64,000 nucleotides of DNA from positions 30,947-94,946 of the forward strand of contig CAKMJV010000031.1 in NCBI GenBank assembly GCA_927417275.1, written 5' to 3'. Source of the stretch: an uncultured Clostridia bacterium (GTDB lineage Bacteria; Bacillota; Clostridia; Peptostreptococcales; Acidaminobacteraceae). How positions within the stretch are numbered: position 1 is the stretch's first letter; the number at the start of each line of letters is the position of its first letter. The notes beneath the pieces are model-generated. The model saw only the letters and a list, made by a program, of their open reading frames with translations. It did no database searches and was not told where the DNA came from. Positions 53,969 to 63,963 of the stretch are shown piece by piece. A program made the translations under genes and the position numbers.

Positions 53969-54391
53969 ATGAAGAGGGTTTATAGTTCTGGAGGCGTCGT
54001 ATACCTTGGTAATGGTATCTTGATGTTACAGAAAATCAATGGAGACTGGGTTTTGCCTAAAGGAAAAATTGAAAAAGATGAAACCAGTGAAATCACAGCA
54101 GTGAGAGAAGTTAAAGAGGAAGCTGGCATCAAGTCAAAAGTGATTACGCCCATAGGTGAAACGGCTTATCGATTTAAGAACTACTGGTCTAACAATCATA
54201 TCGTTGAGAAGAAGGTCTACTGGTATTTGATGAAAGCCGTTACTTCAAATACACATCCCCAAAGAGAAGAAGGCTTTATTAGCGCTAAATTCATTCATAG
54301 AGACAATGCAATTCAGTTGGCAAAATATGATGATGAACGCGACATTTTAGCTAAAGCACTTGAAATAATTGATAACATAGAAGGTGTTTAA
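53969..54391 (+). CDS. Nudix hydrolase
   Basis: 140 residues with a perfect Nudix box GKIEKDETSEITAVREVKEEAGI (G-x5-E-x7-REV-x-EE-x-GI) about residues 37-59, forming the Mg2+ pyrophosphatase site. The specific nucleotide or dinucleoside substrate cannot be told; KIEKDE plus the VLPKGKIE start is like diadenosine/Ap-type members. ATG 53969 follows AAAGGG. It overlaps whiA by one base. Confidence 0.92.
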   Translation: MKRVYSSGGVVYLGNGILMLQKINGDWVLPKGKIEKDETSEITAVREVKEEAGIKSKVITPIGETAYRFKNYWSNNHIVEKKVYWYLMKAVTSNTHPQREEGFISAKFIHRDNAIQLAKYDDERDILAKALEIIDNIEGV

Positions 54392-55344
54392 TGTCATTTT
54401 CCGCTCTATCCAAAAACGAATTGTCTAGAATTAGAACAGAAGGTAAGTGCTGTAATCGCGCAGAATTATCAGGGATTATTAGAGTGAGTGGCTCATTAGA
54501 ATTTGGTGGCAATAAAGCCATGAATTTAAGAATTACCACAGAAAATCCAGCGGTAGCAAGATTGATATTTGTGCTCTTAAAACGCGTGTATCAACTGCAA
54601 ACAGAGTTAATTATGAAAGAGAATCGAACACTCAAAAAGCATCATATATATGAAATGTTTATAGAACGCGCAAATGATATTTTAGTAGATTTAGATATTT
54701 TGAGATTAGAAGGAGATGCTTATCTACTAAATGACGAATTGCCTAAGTCACTACTTTCAAAGGGTTGTTGTAAAAAGGCTTATTTAAGAGGCATTTATTT
54801 AGGAAGTGGATCACTGAGTGCACCAGAAAAGAGTTATCATTTGGAACTTATATCTCATAATGATTATTATGCGAAGCAATTGATGAAGTTCATTAATCAG
54901 ACCTATGATTTAGGTTGTAAAGTTACCATGAGAAAGAAAAACTATATCGTTTATATTAAAGAAAGTGAGAAAATAGTAGATTTTCTTAATATAATCGGCG
55001 CACATCAGACCTTACTAGAGTATGAAAACATTCGCATACTTAAACAGATGCGTAATAATGTTAATCGTGTTGTTAATTGTGAAACGGCAAATTTAACAAA
55101 AACAGCTGACGCGGCATTTGAACATATCCATGCGATAAACATCATAGAGCAAGCAGAAGGATTAGATGGTTTACCTGACAAGTTAAGAGAGATTGCCGAG
55201 ATGCGCTTGGAAAACCAAGAAGCTTCATTGAAAGAGTTGGGTGAACTTTTAAATCCACCTATAGGCAAATCTGGGGTAAATCATAGACTGCAGAAACTTA
55301 TTGAGTTGGCAGAGCAAATTCAAAATAGAAAGGAAAAACCATGA
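54391..55344 (+). CDS. whiA: Sporulation/division regulator WhiA
   Basis: 317 residues: N-terminal LAGLIDADG-like domains (AELSGIIRVSGSLEFGG, KKAYLRGIYLGSGSLSAPEKSYHLE) and a C-terminal HTH (LRLENQEASLKELGELLNPPIGKSGVNHRLQKL). Known as a DNA-binding regulator of division in Streptomyces and Bacillus. ATG 54391 overlaps the Nudix stop. In the usual order it follows yvcK; here tnaA and the Nudix gene lie between. Confidence 0.95.
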   Translation: MSFSALSKNELSRIRTEGKCCNRAELSGIIRVSGSLEFGGNKAMNLRITTENPAVARLIFVLLKRVYQLQTELIMKENRTLKKHHIYEMFIERANDILVDLDILRLEGDAYLLNDELPKSLLSKGCCKKAYLRGIYLGSGSLSAPEKSYHLELISHNDYYAKQLMKFINQTYDLGCKVTMRKKNYIVYIKESEKIVDFLNIIGAHQTLLEYENIRILKQMRNNVNRVVNCETANLTKTADAAFEHIHAINIIEQAEGLDGLPDKLREIAEMRLENQEASLKELGELLNPPIGKSGVNHRLQKLIELAEQIQNRKEKP

Positions 55345-56567
55345 AAAAACTCATCCTATTTGTAATGGTCATCTTGTTAATAGCAACAGGGTGCGACATA
55401 AATTTAACCATGGACGCAGAAGAAAAAAACTGGTCAATCTTTGAAAAGAGTGCTCAAGGAACGACTGTTTCTTTGGTTATAGATCACACAAATCCATTGG
55501 CAGAAGCGTGGTTTAAAGAAACGCTTTCAAGTTATTTAAAAGAACAATATGATATTTCACTCCAGGTAGTCGTTCAACCGATTGAAAAAACGCTTTTAGA
55601 ACTTGGTGAGGACAAAGCCAATGAAAAGGACCAAGGCATCTATGACATCATTATTTTTGAGAATGAAGGATTTAAAGCGGCACGTGAAGGTGGTTTGTTA
55701 TATGGACCTTTTGGAGATAAAGTACTTAATGTTAACCGTTTGCTAGATGTTCAAAAGCTGGACTACTTATATAGAGAGGGAATCGCCACAAACAACTATT
55801 TGATACCTTATGGCCGAGAGCAACTCAGCTTTATCTATAATCAAGATGTATTTTATGAGCGTCCTGAATCGTTGGATGCGTTGCTTCAAACGATTAAGGA
55901 AGAGAAAGGGTTATTCACCTATCCCGATCCTACAAAAACAAAAGAAGGGGAAGCTTTTTTATTGACGTTAATAGGCCAAAGCATAGATCTTGAACCTTTT
56001 ATAGAGGGCAATATTAATAGAGAGGCGTTTGTGGATGCAATACAGCCTAGTCTGGATCTGTTAATTGATTTAAAGCCTTACCTGTATGCGCAAGGAACAG
56101 TTTATCCAAGTAGTTTTGAAGCCTACGACACCTTATTTAATGAAGGTAAAACGATGATGTCCATGTCTTTGGATTCTGAATACGCAACAAATAAATTGAG
56201 AGAATATGAGTATCCTGAAGGTGCTAACACATTTGTATTGCCTACGGGAACAGCCACTTACACAGAAGGTGCAGGAATTGCCTATAATTCTATGAATAAA
56301 TCAGGTGCTATGGTCGTTCTTAATGCGTTGTTAAGTCCTGAAATGCAAACGAGTAAATACACGCCAAAACTATGGGGTAATTTGCCGATTTATACTGCAG
56401 AAGTAACGCCTGTTGAAGCGATAGATGCATTAAAAACCCTTAAGTTGAAATCGACGACTGTTAAAGCAGTAGACTTTATCGAAAGTGCTTTACCTGAGTT
56501 TAATCCATCGTTGATTAAAATCATTTTAGAAGAGTGGGAGAAACAAGTGCTACAGATTGAGGAGTAA
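55341..56567 (+). CDS. Extracellular solute-binding lipoprotein (ESBP family 1-like)
   Basis: 408 residues: lipobox LIATGC (Cys18) after a short signal peptide, and a periplasmic binding fold of the family-1 sugar type (YDIIIFENEGFKAAREGGLLYGPFG, PYGREQLSFIYNQDVFYE, YTEGAGIAYNSMNKSGAMVVLNALLSPEMQ). It overlaps whiA by four bases and ends two bases before dnaE, so it is embedded in a replication/regulation operon. No transporter permeases or ATPases accompany it. The ligand is unknown. Confidence 0.8.
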   Translation: MKKLILFVMVILLIATGCDINLTMDAEEKNWSIFEKSAQGTTVSLVIDHTNPLAEAWFKETLSSYLKEQYDISLQVVVQPIEKTLLELGEDKANEKDQGIYDIIIFENEGFKAAREGGLLYGPFGDKVLNVNRLLDVQKLDYLYREGIATNNYLIPYGREQLSFIYNQDVFYERPESLDALLQTIKEEKGLFTYPDPTKTKEGEAFLLTLIGQSIDLEPFIEGNINREAFVDAIQPSLDLLIDLKPYLYAQGTVYPSSFEAYDTLFNEGKTMMSMSLDSEYATNKLREYEYPEGANTFVLPTGTATYTEGAGIAYNSMNKSGAMVVLNALLSPEMQTSKYTPKLWGNLPIYTAEVTPVEAIDALKTLKLKSTTVKAVDFIESALPEFNPSLIKIILEEWEKQVLQIEE

Positions 56568-56569
56568 GT

Positions 56570-59500
56570 ATGAGTTTTGTACATCTACATTTGCACACAG
56601 AGTACAGCCTATTGGATGGCTTTACGCGCATTGATCGACTGTTTGACAAAGTGAAAATGCTTGGCATGGACGCGGTTGCGATTACCGATCATGGTGTGAT
56701 GTTTGGCGTGGTAGACTTTTATAAGGCGGCACAAAAAACGGGCATAAAACCTATTATTGGCTGTGAAGTCTACGTTGCACCAAGGACACGATTTGATAAA
56801 GACCCTAACTTAGATAAGTCAGCAGCTCATTTGGTCCTTTTGGCAAAAAATGAAATAGGGTATAAAAATTTAATCAAGTTGGTCTCTTTAGGGTTTACTG
56901 AAGGTTTTTATTATAAACCACGCATTGATTATACGCTCTTAGAATCCTATTCTGAGGGCTTGATTTGTTTGAGTGCGTGTTTAGGAGGCGATGTCCAACG
57001 ACATTTGCTAGAGGGAGATATGCAAAGTGCTGAGCAACTCGCGAGGCGCTTAAAGGATATGTTTGGAAGCGACGATTTCTATTTGGAACTACAAGATCAT
57101 CAAATGCCAGAACAAAAAATTGTGAATCGCAGACTGATAGATCTTTCAAAGAAACTCGATATTCCATTGGTTGCAACAAATGATGTTCATTATTTGGAAA
57201 AAGAAGACGAACCTGTTCACGATATTTTGCTCTGCATACAGACGGGGAAAGTAATCGGCGATAAAGAGCGCATGCGTTTCCCAACAAAGGAATTTTATTT
57301 GAAGTCACCAGAGGAAATGCAAACGTTGTTTAAAGGGCGTGAAGAGGCCCTAGAAAACACTAAAAAAATCGCCGAAAAATGTAATTTTAATTTTGACTTT
57401 TCAAAGACACATCTTCCAGAGTATATATTAGAAGATAAGATCAGTGATGTCTATCTGAGAGAGTTGTGTCTAAAAGGTTTAAATAAAAAATATCAAGATC
57501 CTGCTTTACACATGGCTCGATTAACATACGAACTATCCGTTATTCATGAAATGGGTTACGATGACTATTTCTTAATCGTTTGGGATTTTATTCGATTTGC
57601 AAAATCAAAAAATATAGCCGTTGGTCCAGGACGTGGCAGTTGTGGTGGGAGCATCGTCGCATACGTGCTCGATATTACAGAAGTTGATCCGATAAAATAC
57701 GACTTAATTTTTGAACGTTTTTTAAATCCTGAACGCATTACGTTACCAGATATTGATATAGATTTTGAAGACGATCGTCGAAATGAAGTCATAGAATATG
57801 TTGTCGAAAAATATGGAAAAGATCGAGTGGCACAAATAATTACGTTTGGAACAATGGCTGCGCGCGCGGCAATCAGAGATGTCGGTCGCGTACTGGATAT
57901 GCCCTATCAAGATGTTGATAGAATCGCTAAAGAAATTCCTATGGAAATCGGCATGACGCTTGAACGGGCATTAAAAGTTAATCCAAAACTCGTTCAACTC
58001 ATTGAAAATTCAAGTGAATCAAAAGCATTAATGGATGCAGCCATAAAATTACAAGGTGTGCCGAGACATGCATCAACACATGCTGCAGGCGTGGTGATTT
58101 CTAAGGATCCTGTAGACACCTATGTGCCATTGTATGTTCAAGAGGGCAGTATATCAACTCAGTTTAACATGCTACTTTTGGAAGAACTTGGAATGTTAAA
58201 AATGGATTTTTTAGGCCTTAGGACATTGACAGTTATCAAAAATGCTTTACAATTAGTTGAAGAGGGTCACGACATTAAGTTGGATCTATCAACCATCGAG
58301 CAAACGGATCCTAAAGTGTATGAAATGATCGGAAAAGGTGATACTTTAGGACTATTTCAATTAGAATCCAGCGGTTTCAGGCGATTTATGCGCGAATTAA
58401 AACCGACTGGATTTGAAGATATCATAGCTGGGATATCTTTATATAGGCCGGGACCGATGGATTCCATCCCCATGTATATTCAAAACAAATATGATGCTTC
58501 AAAAATTGTTTATAAAGACGAGAAGCTACGCTCGATTTTAGATGTCACTTACGGGTGCTTGGTTTATCAAGAGCAGGTTATGCGTATCGTTAGAGAGTTA
58601 GCGGGCTACAGTTATGGTGAAAGCGACATCGTCAGACGCGCTATGAGTAAAAAGAAGATGGATGTCATGCAAAAAGAACGCGCCTATTTTATACATGGCA
58701 AGCGGGATGAAAACGGTACCACAAAAATCCCTGGATGTTTAGCAAATGGCGTTTCTGTTGAAGCGGCAAATGCAATCTTTGATGATATGATCGATTTTGC
58801 TAAATATGCATTTAATAAGTCGCATGCAGCAGGCTATGCAATCATCGCCTATCAAACGGCTTATTTAAAGTGCCACTATAAAGTCGAATATATGGCAGCA
58901 CTTATGACAAGTGTCATGGGCAATCAGTCAAAGTTAGCGGTTTATATGCAAGATTGTAAAGATCATGGCATAAAAGTATTGCCTCCAAGCGTAAATAAAA
59001 GTCAAATGGGTTTTTCCGTTGAACAAGGTTCCATACGCTATGGATTAAATGCCATTAAAAACGTCGGTCGCGGTATTATCGAAGCCATCGTAAACGGTCG
59101 ACCGATAGAAGGCTATAAAGGATTTTACGACTTTTGTGAACGTGTAAGTGCTTCTGAACTAAATAAAAAAGCCGTTGAAAGTTTAATTAAAGCTGGCGCA
59201 TATGATGATTTAGGACACTATCGCTCGCAATTGTTGGCGATTTATGAAAAGGCAATTGATGGCATCCATGCTGTTAGAAGAAGAAGTGTGGAAGGTCAAT
59301 TTTCAATTTTCAATCTCGAACTAAAAGACATATCCTCTGAAGAAATGGGGAACAAGTTGCCCCTATTGCCAGAGCTTAAGACGCACACCTTACTACAGTT
59401 TGAAAAAGAAATGTTAGGGATCTATCTAACAGGTCATCCACTGGATCAGTATAAAGAAACATTAGATTCTATTTCTACTGTAAACTTAGCTGAACTGAAA

Positions 59501-60046
59501 GAAGGCGTACGAGAGTCCGAAGTTTTGTTCAAAGACAATATGGTCTTAAGTTTAGGTGGCTTGATCGTATCAAAGATTGAAAAAATAACGAGAAACAATC
59601 AGAAAATGTTATTTCTAACGGTCGAAGATTTGTTTGATCAAATTGAAGTCATCGTATTTCCTAAAACGGTTGAACGCACAAAATTCCCGCTAGAGAAAGA
59701 CGTTGCAATCATCATTAAAGGACGTTTACAACTTAAAGAAGATGAGGATCCTAAACTTATCGCTGAGAGTATTTTTCCACTGGCAGAATCATCAAAGGTA
59801 AAACCAAAGTCAAAACGCTTGTATATCCGATTTGAATCAGAAGATCTTGCTATGTTGGAATCGGTACAAACGATTTTGAGCCGACAAGAAAAGCAAATGC
59901 ATAAGTCGGATTCAAAAGTGCCAGTTATTTATTATATTCAAGACACGAGTAAAAAACTAAAAGCAAATCTGAGTGTTTCTGTTACTCAAGTTCTACTGGA
60001 TCAACTAGAGCAAATTGTAGGTTCTGGGAATGTAAAAATGGGTTAG
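56570..60046 (+). CDS. dnaE: DNA polymerase III subunit alpha, DnaE type
   Basis: 1158 residues: PHP domain (VHLHLHTEYSLLDG, TDHGVMFG), the polymerase palm with GPGRGSCGGSIVAY and the Asp pair PDIDIDFEDDRRNEV, the finger/thumb regions, an HhH segment and a C-terminal OB fold (about 990-1060, LSLGGLIVSKIEKITRNNQKMLFLTVED). The lack of an internal 3'-5' exonuclease insertion separates it from PolC. ATG 56570 follows TTGAGGAG. pfkA follows 19 bp later. Confidence 0.96.
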   Translation: MSFVHLHLHTEYSLLDGFTRIDRLFDKVKMLGMDAVAITDHGVMFGVVDFYKAAQKTGIKPIIGCEVYVAPRTRFDKDPNLDKSAAHLVLLAKNEIGYKNLIKLVSLGFTEGFYYKPRIDYTLLESYSEGLICLSACLGGDVQRHLLEGDMQSAEQLARRLKDMFGSDDFYLELQDHQMPEQKIVNRRLIDLSKKLDIPLVATNDVHYLEKEDEPVHDILLCIQTGKVIGDKERMRFPTKEFYLKSPEEMQTLFKGREEALENTKKIAEKCNFNFDFSKTHLPEYILEDKISDVYLRELCLKGLNKKYQDPALHMARLTYELSVIHEMGYDDYFLIVWDFIRFAKSKNIAVGPGRGSCGGSIVAYVLDITEVDPIKYDLIFERFLNPERITLPDIDIDFEDDRRNEVIEYVVEKYGKDRVAQIITFGTMAARAAIRDVGRVLDMPYQDVDRIAKEIPMEIGMTLERALKVNPKLVQLIENSSESKALMDAAIKLQGVPRHASTHAAGVVISKDPVDTYVPLYVQEGSISTQFNMLLLEELGMLKMDFLGLRTLTVIKNALQLVEEGHDIKLDLSTIEQTDPKVYEMIGKGDTLGLFQLESSGFRRFMRELKPTGFEDIIAGISLYRPGPMDSIPMYIQNKYDASKIVYKDEKLRSILDVTYGCLVYQEQVMRIVRELAGYSYGESDIVRRAMSKKKMDVMQKERAYFIHGKRDENGTTKIPGCLANGVSVEAANAIFDDMIDFAKYAFNKSHAAGYAIIAYQTAYLKCHYKVEYMAALMTSVMGNQSKLAVYMQDCKDHGIKVLPPSVNKSQMGFSVEQGSIRYGLNAIKNVGRGIIEAIVNGRPIEGYKGFYDFCERVSASELNKKAVESLIKAGAYDDLGHYRSQLLAIYEKAIDGIHAVRRRSVEGQFSIFNLELKDISSEEMGNKLPLLPELKTHTLLQFEKEMLGIYLTGHPLDQYKETLDSISTVNLAELKEGVRESEVLFKDNMVLSLGGLIVSKIEKITRNNQKMLFLTVEDLFDQIEVIVFPKTVERTKFPLEKDVAIIIKGRLQLKEDEDPKLIAESIFPLAESSKVKPKSKRLYIRFESEDLAMLESVQTILSRQEKQMHKSDSKVPVIYYIQDTSKKLKANLSVSVTQVLLDQLEQIVGSGNVKMG

Positions 60047-60065
60047 TTATATAAGGAGGAATCAG

Positions 60066-61025
60066 TTGAAGAAAATAGGCGTATTAACAAGTGGTGGTGA
60101 CGCGCCGGGTATGAACGCTGCCATAAGAGCAGTTGTGCGTACTGGCATATACCACGGATTTGAAGTGGCAGGTATCTATAGAGGGTATCAAGGGTTAATT
60201 GAAGGCGATATTGAATCCCTTGAAATCAAATCGGTAGGTGATATCATCCATAGAGGAGGCACCATGCTTAGAACAGCAAGATGTCTAGACTTTAAAACAG
60301 ATGAAGGATTTGCTAAAGGCTTGCAAATGCTTAAAATGTTTAAAGTAGACGGACTTGTCGTTATCGGTGGTGATGGTTCATTTAACGGTGCTAAACGCTT
60401 GTCTGAGGCGGGTTTTCCAACCATTGGAATACCTGGTACCATCGATAATGATTTGGCTTATACCGACTATACCTTGGGTTTTGATACCGCATTAAATACC
60501 GTTGTAAGTGCAATAGGGAACATAAGAGATACATCATCCTCGCATGGCACGGTAAATATCATCGAAGTTATGGGACGTGATTGTGGCGATATCGCTTTAT
60601 ATGGTGGTCTTGCTGGGGGTGCTGAGGCGGTAATAATACCTGAAATCGACACCGATATTGATGAACTTTGTAGAACCATTATAAGAGGTAAAAAGCGTGG
60701 CAAATTACACAGTATCATTCTGCTTGCAGAAGGCGTCGGAAAACCATATGATCTCGCAGAGCAAATTAAGTCAAAAACCAATTCTGATGTAAAAGTAAGT
60801 GTTATAGGATATTTGCAACGTGGTGGAACACCGACACCCAATGATCGTATTTTAGGTTCACGCATGGGCGCATATGCCATCGAGCTTTTGAAAGAGGGCT
60901 TTTATGGTCAAGCAGTAGGTATTAAAGGCAATCAAATGATTCATTTAGATTTCGAAGAAGCACTAAACATGAAAAAAGATTATGATAAAAACATTTATGA
61001 ACTTGCTAGAATATTAGCAATTTAA
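60066..61025 (+). CDS. pfkA: 6-phosphofructokinase
   Basis: 319 residues, ATP-PFK group A: GVLTSGGDAPGMNAAIRAV, YRGYQGL, RGGTMLRTARC, the catalytic region IGIPGTIDNDLAYTDYTLGFDTA, VMGRDCG, and effector-site segments; Gly at position 11 region and TIDND are the ATP-dependent hallmarks. TTG 60066 start follows AAGGAGGAATC. pyk follows 33 bp later, the standard pfkA-pyk pair. Confidence 0.96.
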   Translation: MKKIGVLTSGGDAPGMNAAIRAVVRTGIYHGFEVAGIYRGYQGLIEGDIESLEIKSVGDIIHRGGTMLRTARCLDFKTDEGFAKGLQMLKMFKVDGLVVIGGDGSFNGAKRLSEAGFPTIGIPGTIDNDLAYTDYTLGFDTALNTVVSAIGNIRDTSSSHGTVNIIEVMGRDCGDIALYGGLAGGAEAVIIPEIDTDIDELCRTIIRGKKRGKLHSIILLAEGVGKPYDLAEQIKSKTNSDVKVSVIGYLQRGGTPTPNDRILGSRMGAYAIELLKEGFYGQAVGIKGNQMIHLDFEEALNMKKDYDKNIYELARILAI

Positions 61026-61058
61026 ATCATAGGTCTATAAGATATTTAGGAGGATAAT

Positions 61059-62819
61059 ATGTTAAGAAAAACCAAAATCGTATGTACAATCGGTCCAGCA
61101 AGTGAGCCGAAGGAAATTTTTAAAGCATTGGTAAAAAACGGACTAAACGTAGCGCGCTTAAATTTTTCACATGGTAGCCATGAAGAGCATTTAGCGAGAA
61201 TCAACATGATTAAAGAAGTAAGGGAAGAACTTAATATGCCTGTTGCCATATTACTCGATACAAAAGGCCCTGAAATTAGAACAGGTAAATTTAAAGAGCC
61301 TGTCTATACTTTGGTAGAAGGACAAGCATTTACATTGACAACAGAAGAATATCTCGGTGATCAAAATAAGTGTCAAATTTCTTATATTGGTTTACCAAGA
61401 GATGTGGTTAAAGGGGATAAAATTTTAATTGATGATGGCTTAATCGAATTAGAAGTCGTTGATATTAATGGCAATGATATTGAAACAGTGGTTTTAAATG
61501 GTGGCGATGTTAAGAACAACAAAGGCATCAACGTACCAGGCGTAAAAATCAATTTACCTGCAATTACACAAAAGGATGTTGATGACATCGTATTTGGTAT
61601 TAAGAACGACATCGATTTCATCGCAGCTTCGTTTATTCGTAAAGCAAGTGATGTACTTGAAATTAGAAAAATATTAGAAGAGAATTTTTCACATGAAATT
61701 CATATCATCTCAAAAATTGAAAATCAAGAAGGCGTAGATAATTTAGAAGAAATATTAGAAGTTTCTGATGGATTAATGGTTGCTAGAGGTGATTTAGGTG
61801 TGGAAATCGCAACTGAACTCGTTCCAATCGTACAAAAGAAAATGATAGAAATGTGTAACAGAGAGGGTAAACCAGTTATCACGGCGACTCAAATGCTTGA
61901 CTCTATGATGAGAAATCCTAGACCTACGCGCGCAGAAGCAACAGACGTTGCAAATGCAATATTTGATGGCACAGATGCTGTAATGCTTTCAGGAGAAACT
62001 GCTGCGGGTAAATATCCACTAGAGTCGGTTGTAACCATGGCAAAAATTGCACATGAAGCGGAAAAAGCTTTGAATTATAGAGAACTTTTACAAAAAAGAA
62101 TTCTTCTTTCTGATGAAAAAGGTGTTACTTCAGCAGTAAGTGTAGCGACAGCTTCTACAGCTCTAGAACTTGATGCAACGGCGATTATTACAGCAACGTC
62201 TTCTGGTTTTACAGCAAAACGCGTCTCAAAATTAAGACCTAAAGCGCCTGTAATCGCTTGTACAGTGAGTGAATCTTCTTGTAGAAGACTTGCACTCGTA
62301 TGGGGTGTTTTCCCGATGGTCATCGGAGAAGCGACTTCTACAGATAAAATATTTGAAATTTCAGTAGACAAGGCGAAAGAAGCGGGCCATATAAATGACG
62401 GCGATCTTGTGGTCATTACTGCTGGCGTACCTGTAGGCGTTTCTGGAGCAACAAATATCATGAAAGTTCATTTAGTGGGCGAAGTATTAATTAAAGGCAC
62501 TGGCCTTGTTAAAGATTTTATTCGTGGAAAAGCTTGTATTGGTAGTACGCCAGAAGAATTAGAAGGCAAGTTTAAAGAAGGCGATATACTGATTGCAACT
62601 TCAACAGACAAAGATTTAATGCCATTTATCGAAAAAGCAGCAGGTATCATCGTTGAAGAAGGTGGTTATACATCACACGGCGCAATCGTGGCACTTAGTC
62701 TTAAAAAGCCTTGTGTTGTCGGCGCTCAAAATGCAACACAACTGATCAAAGATGGCGTAGATATCACTTTAGATTCATCAAAAGGCATTGTTTATGCGGG
62801 TAAAGCACGCGTATTATAA
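61059..62819 (+). CDS. pyk: Pyruvate kinase with C-terminal PEP-utiliser domain
   Basis: 586 residues: catalytic TIM barrel with LRKTKIVCTIGPAS, LDTKGPEIRTG, ISKIENQEGVDNLEEI, and MVARGDLGVE; then the allosteric domain, and an extra C-terminal PEP-utiliser/phosphohistidine-like domain (YTSHGAIVALSLKKPCVVG) typical of Bacilli and Clostridia. ATG 61059 follows AGGAGG. Catalyses the last ATP-forming step of glycolysis. Confidence 0.96.
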   Translation: MLRKTKIVCTIGPASEPKEIFKALVKNGLNVARLNFSHGSHEEHLARINMIKEVREELNMPVAILLDTKGPEIRTGKFKEPVYTLVEGQAFTLTTEEYLGDQNKCQISYIGLPRDVVKGDKILIDDGLIELEVVDINGNDIETVVLNGGDVKNNKGINVPGVKINLPAITQKDVDDIVFGIKNDIDFIAASFIRKASDVLEIRKILEENFSHEIHIISKIENQEGVDNLEEILEVSDGLMVARGDLGVEIATELVPIVQKKMIEMCNREGKPVITATQMLDSMMRNPRPTRAEATDVANAIFDGTDAVMLSGETAAGKYPLESVVTMAKIAHEAEKALNYRELLQKRILLSDEKGVTSAVSVATASTALELDATAIITATSSGFTAKRVSKLRPKAPVIACTVSESSCRRLALVWGVFPMVIGEATSTDKIFEISVDKAKEAGHINDGDLVVITAGVPVGVSGATNIMKVHLVGEVLIKGTGLVKDFIRGKACIGSTPEELEGKFKEGDILIATSTDKDLMPFIEKAAGIIVEEGGYTSHGAIVALSLKKPCVVGAQNATQLIKDGVDITLDSSKGIVYAGKARVL

Positions 62820-62842
62820 AACGCTTTTGGAGGAATAATAAG

Positions 62843-63856
62843 ATGAAAAGGGAACTGGGCTTGACAGGGCTAAGCATTTCACCGATTGGATTCGGTGGTA
62901 TTCCGATCCAAAGGTTAGAACAAGAGCAAGTGGATGCCATTATTGATCAACTCATTAATGAGGGGTTAAACTTTATTGATACAGCTAGGGCGTATACGAC
63001 CAGTGAATCTATGATTGGACATGCATTGCGCGATGGCAAACGGAAGCATTTTATCCTAGCGACGAAGTCTATGGCAAAAACTTATGAAACGATGAAATCC
63101 GATATAGAAGCCAGTTTAGAAGCGCTTCAAACTGAGTATATAGATTTATACCAATGCCACTTGGTGAAAGATTTGGATCAATATGCTCAGATTTTGTCTG
63201 AGGATGGTGCATACCGTGCCTTACTAGAAGCCAAAGCAGAGGGAAAAATCCGACACATCGGAATGACTGCACATAGTTATGACTTCGTATCAGCGGTGAT
63301 CAAAGAAATGCCATTTGAAACGTTGCAGTTCCCATATAATCTTATAGAAAAACAAGGTGAGCCATTATTTGAATGGGCTTTTAAGCGAGGCATAGGGGTT
63401 ATCATCATGAAACCTATGGCAGGAGGCGCTATTACAAATGGTGCTTTAAGTTTGAAGTTTATACTAAACAATCCGCATATATCGGTTGCGATTCCTGGTA
63501 TGGATAGCCCGATGCAGGTGTTAGAAAATGCTTCTGTTCTTAAGCATGCTCTAGAACTTTCAGAAGTGGATCACGAAGAAATCTTAAAATCTAGAGAGAC
63601 TTTAGGTGAAACCTTTTGTAGAAGATGCGGGTATTGCCTGCCATGTCCACAAGGCATAGATATCCCCACTCAATTTATATTAGAAGGGTATCTTACGCGT
63701 TATAACTTAGGTGATTGGGCGCAAACGCGTTATCAGGCACAATCAACCAAAGCGAGTGATTGTGTAGCCTGTGGCGCTTGTGAGCCGAAATGTCCGTATA
63801 ATTTATCGATCATTAAGTTATTAAACACGGTATCCCAGAAGTTTGAAACCTTATAA
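62843..63856 (+). CDS. Aldo/keto reductase with C-terminal ferredoxin domain
   Basis: 337 residues: AKR barrel with the catalytic tetrad Asp (FIDTARAY), Tyr, Lys (ATKS) and His (QCHLV), and NAD(P)-binding C-part; a C-terminal ferredoxin-like tail with CRRCGYCLPCPQGI and CVACGACEPKCPY, giving two [4Fe-4S] sites. Such proteins are common in anaerobes; substrate unknown. ATG 62843 follows GGAGG. Terminal gene of the dnaE-pfkA-pyk operon. Confidence 0.92.
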   Translation: MKRELGLTGLSISPIGFGGIPIQRLEQEQVDAIIDQLINEGLNFIDTARAYTTSESMIGHALRDGKRKHFILATKSMAKTYETMKSDIEASLEALQTEYIDLYQCHLVKDLDQYAQILSEDGAYRALLEAKAEGKIRHIGMTAHSYDFVSAVIKEMPFETLQFPYNLIEKQGEPLFEWAFKRGIGVIIMKPMAGGAITNGALSLKFILNNPHISVAIPGMDSPMQVLENASVLKHALELSEVDHEEILKSRETLGETFCRRCGYCLPCPQGIDIPTQFILEGYLTRYNLGDWAQTRYQAQSTKASDCVACGACEPKCPYNLSIIKLLNTVSQKFETL

Positions 63857-63918
63857 AACAAAAGGGGCAATCGGGAAAATCCCTAATTGACCGCTGAAAA
63901 ACAATAAACATGAAAAAT

Positions 63919-63963
63919 TGCTAGAAATGAGGCTTACGTTGAGTCCTTTCTAGCATTTTTTTA
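63919..63963 (+). terminator. Rho-independent terminator after the aldo/keto reductase
   Basis: Stem TGCTAGAAA / TTTCTAGCA with a 19-base loop, followed by seven T and TATC. An additional small hairpin GGG-AAAAT-CCC lies upstream at about 63875-63885. The rest of 63857-64000 shows nothing else. Confidence 0.75.
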
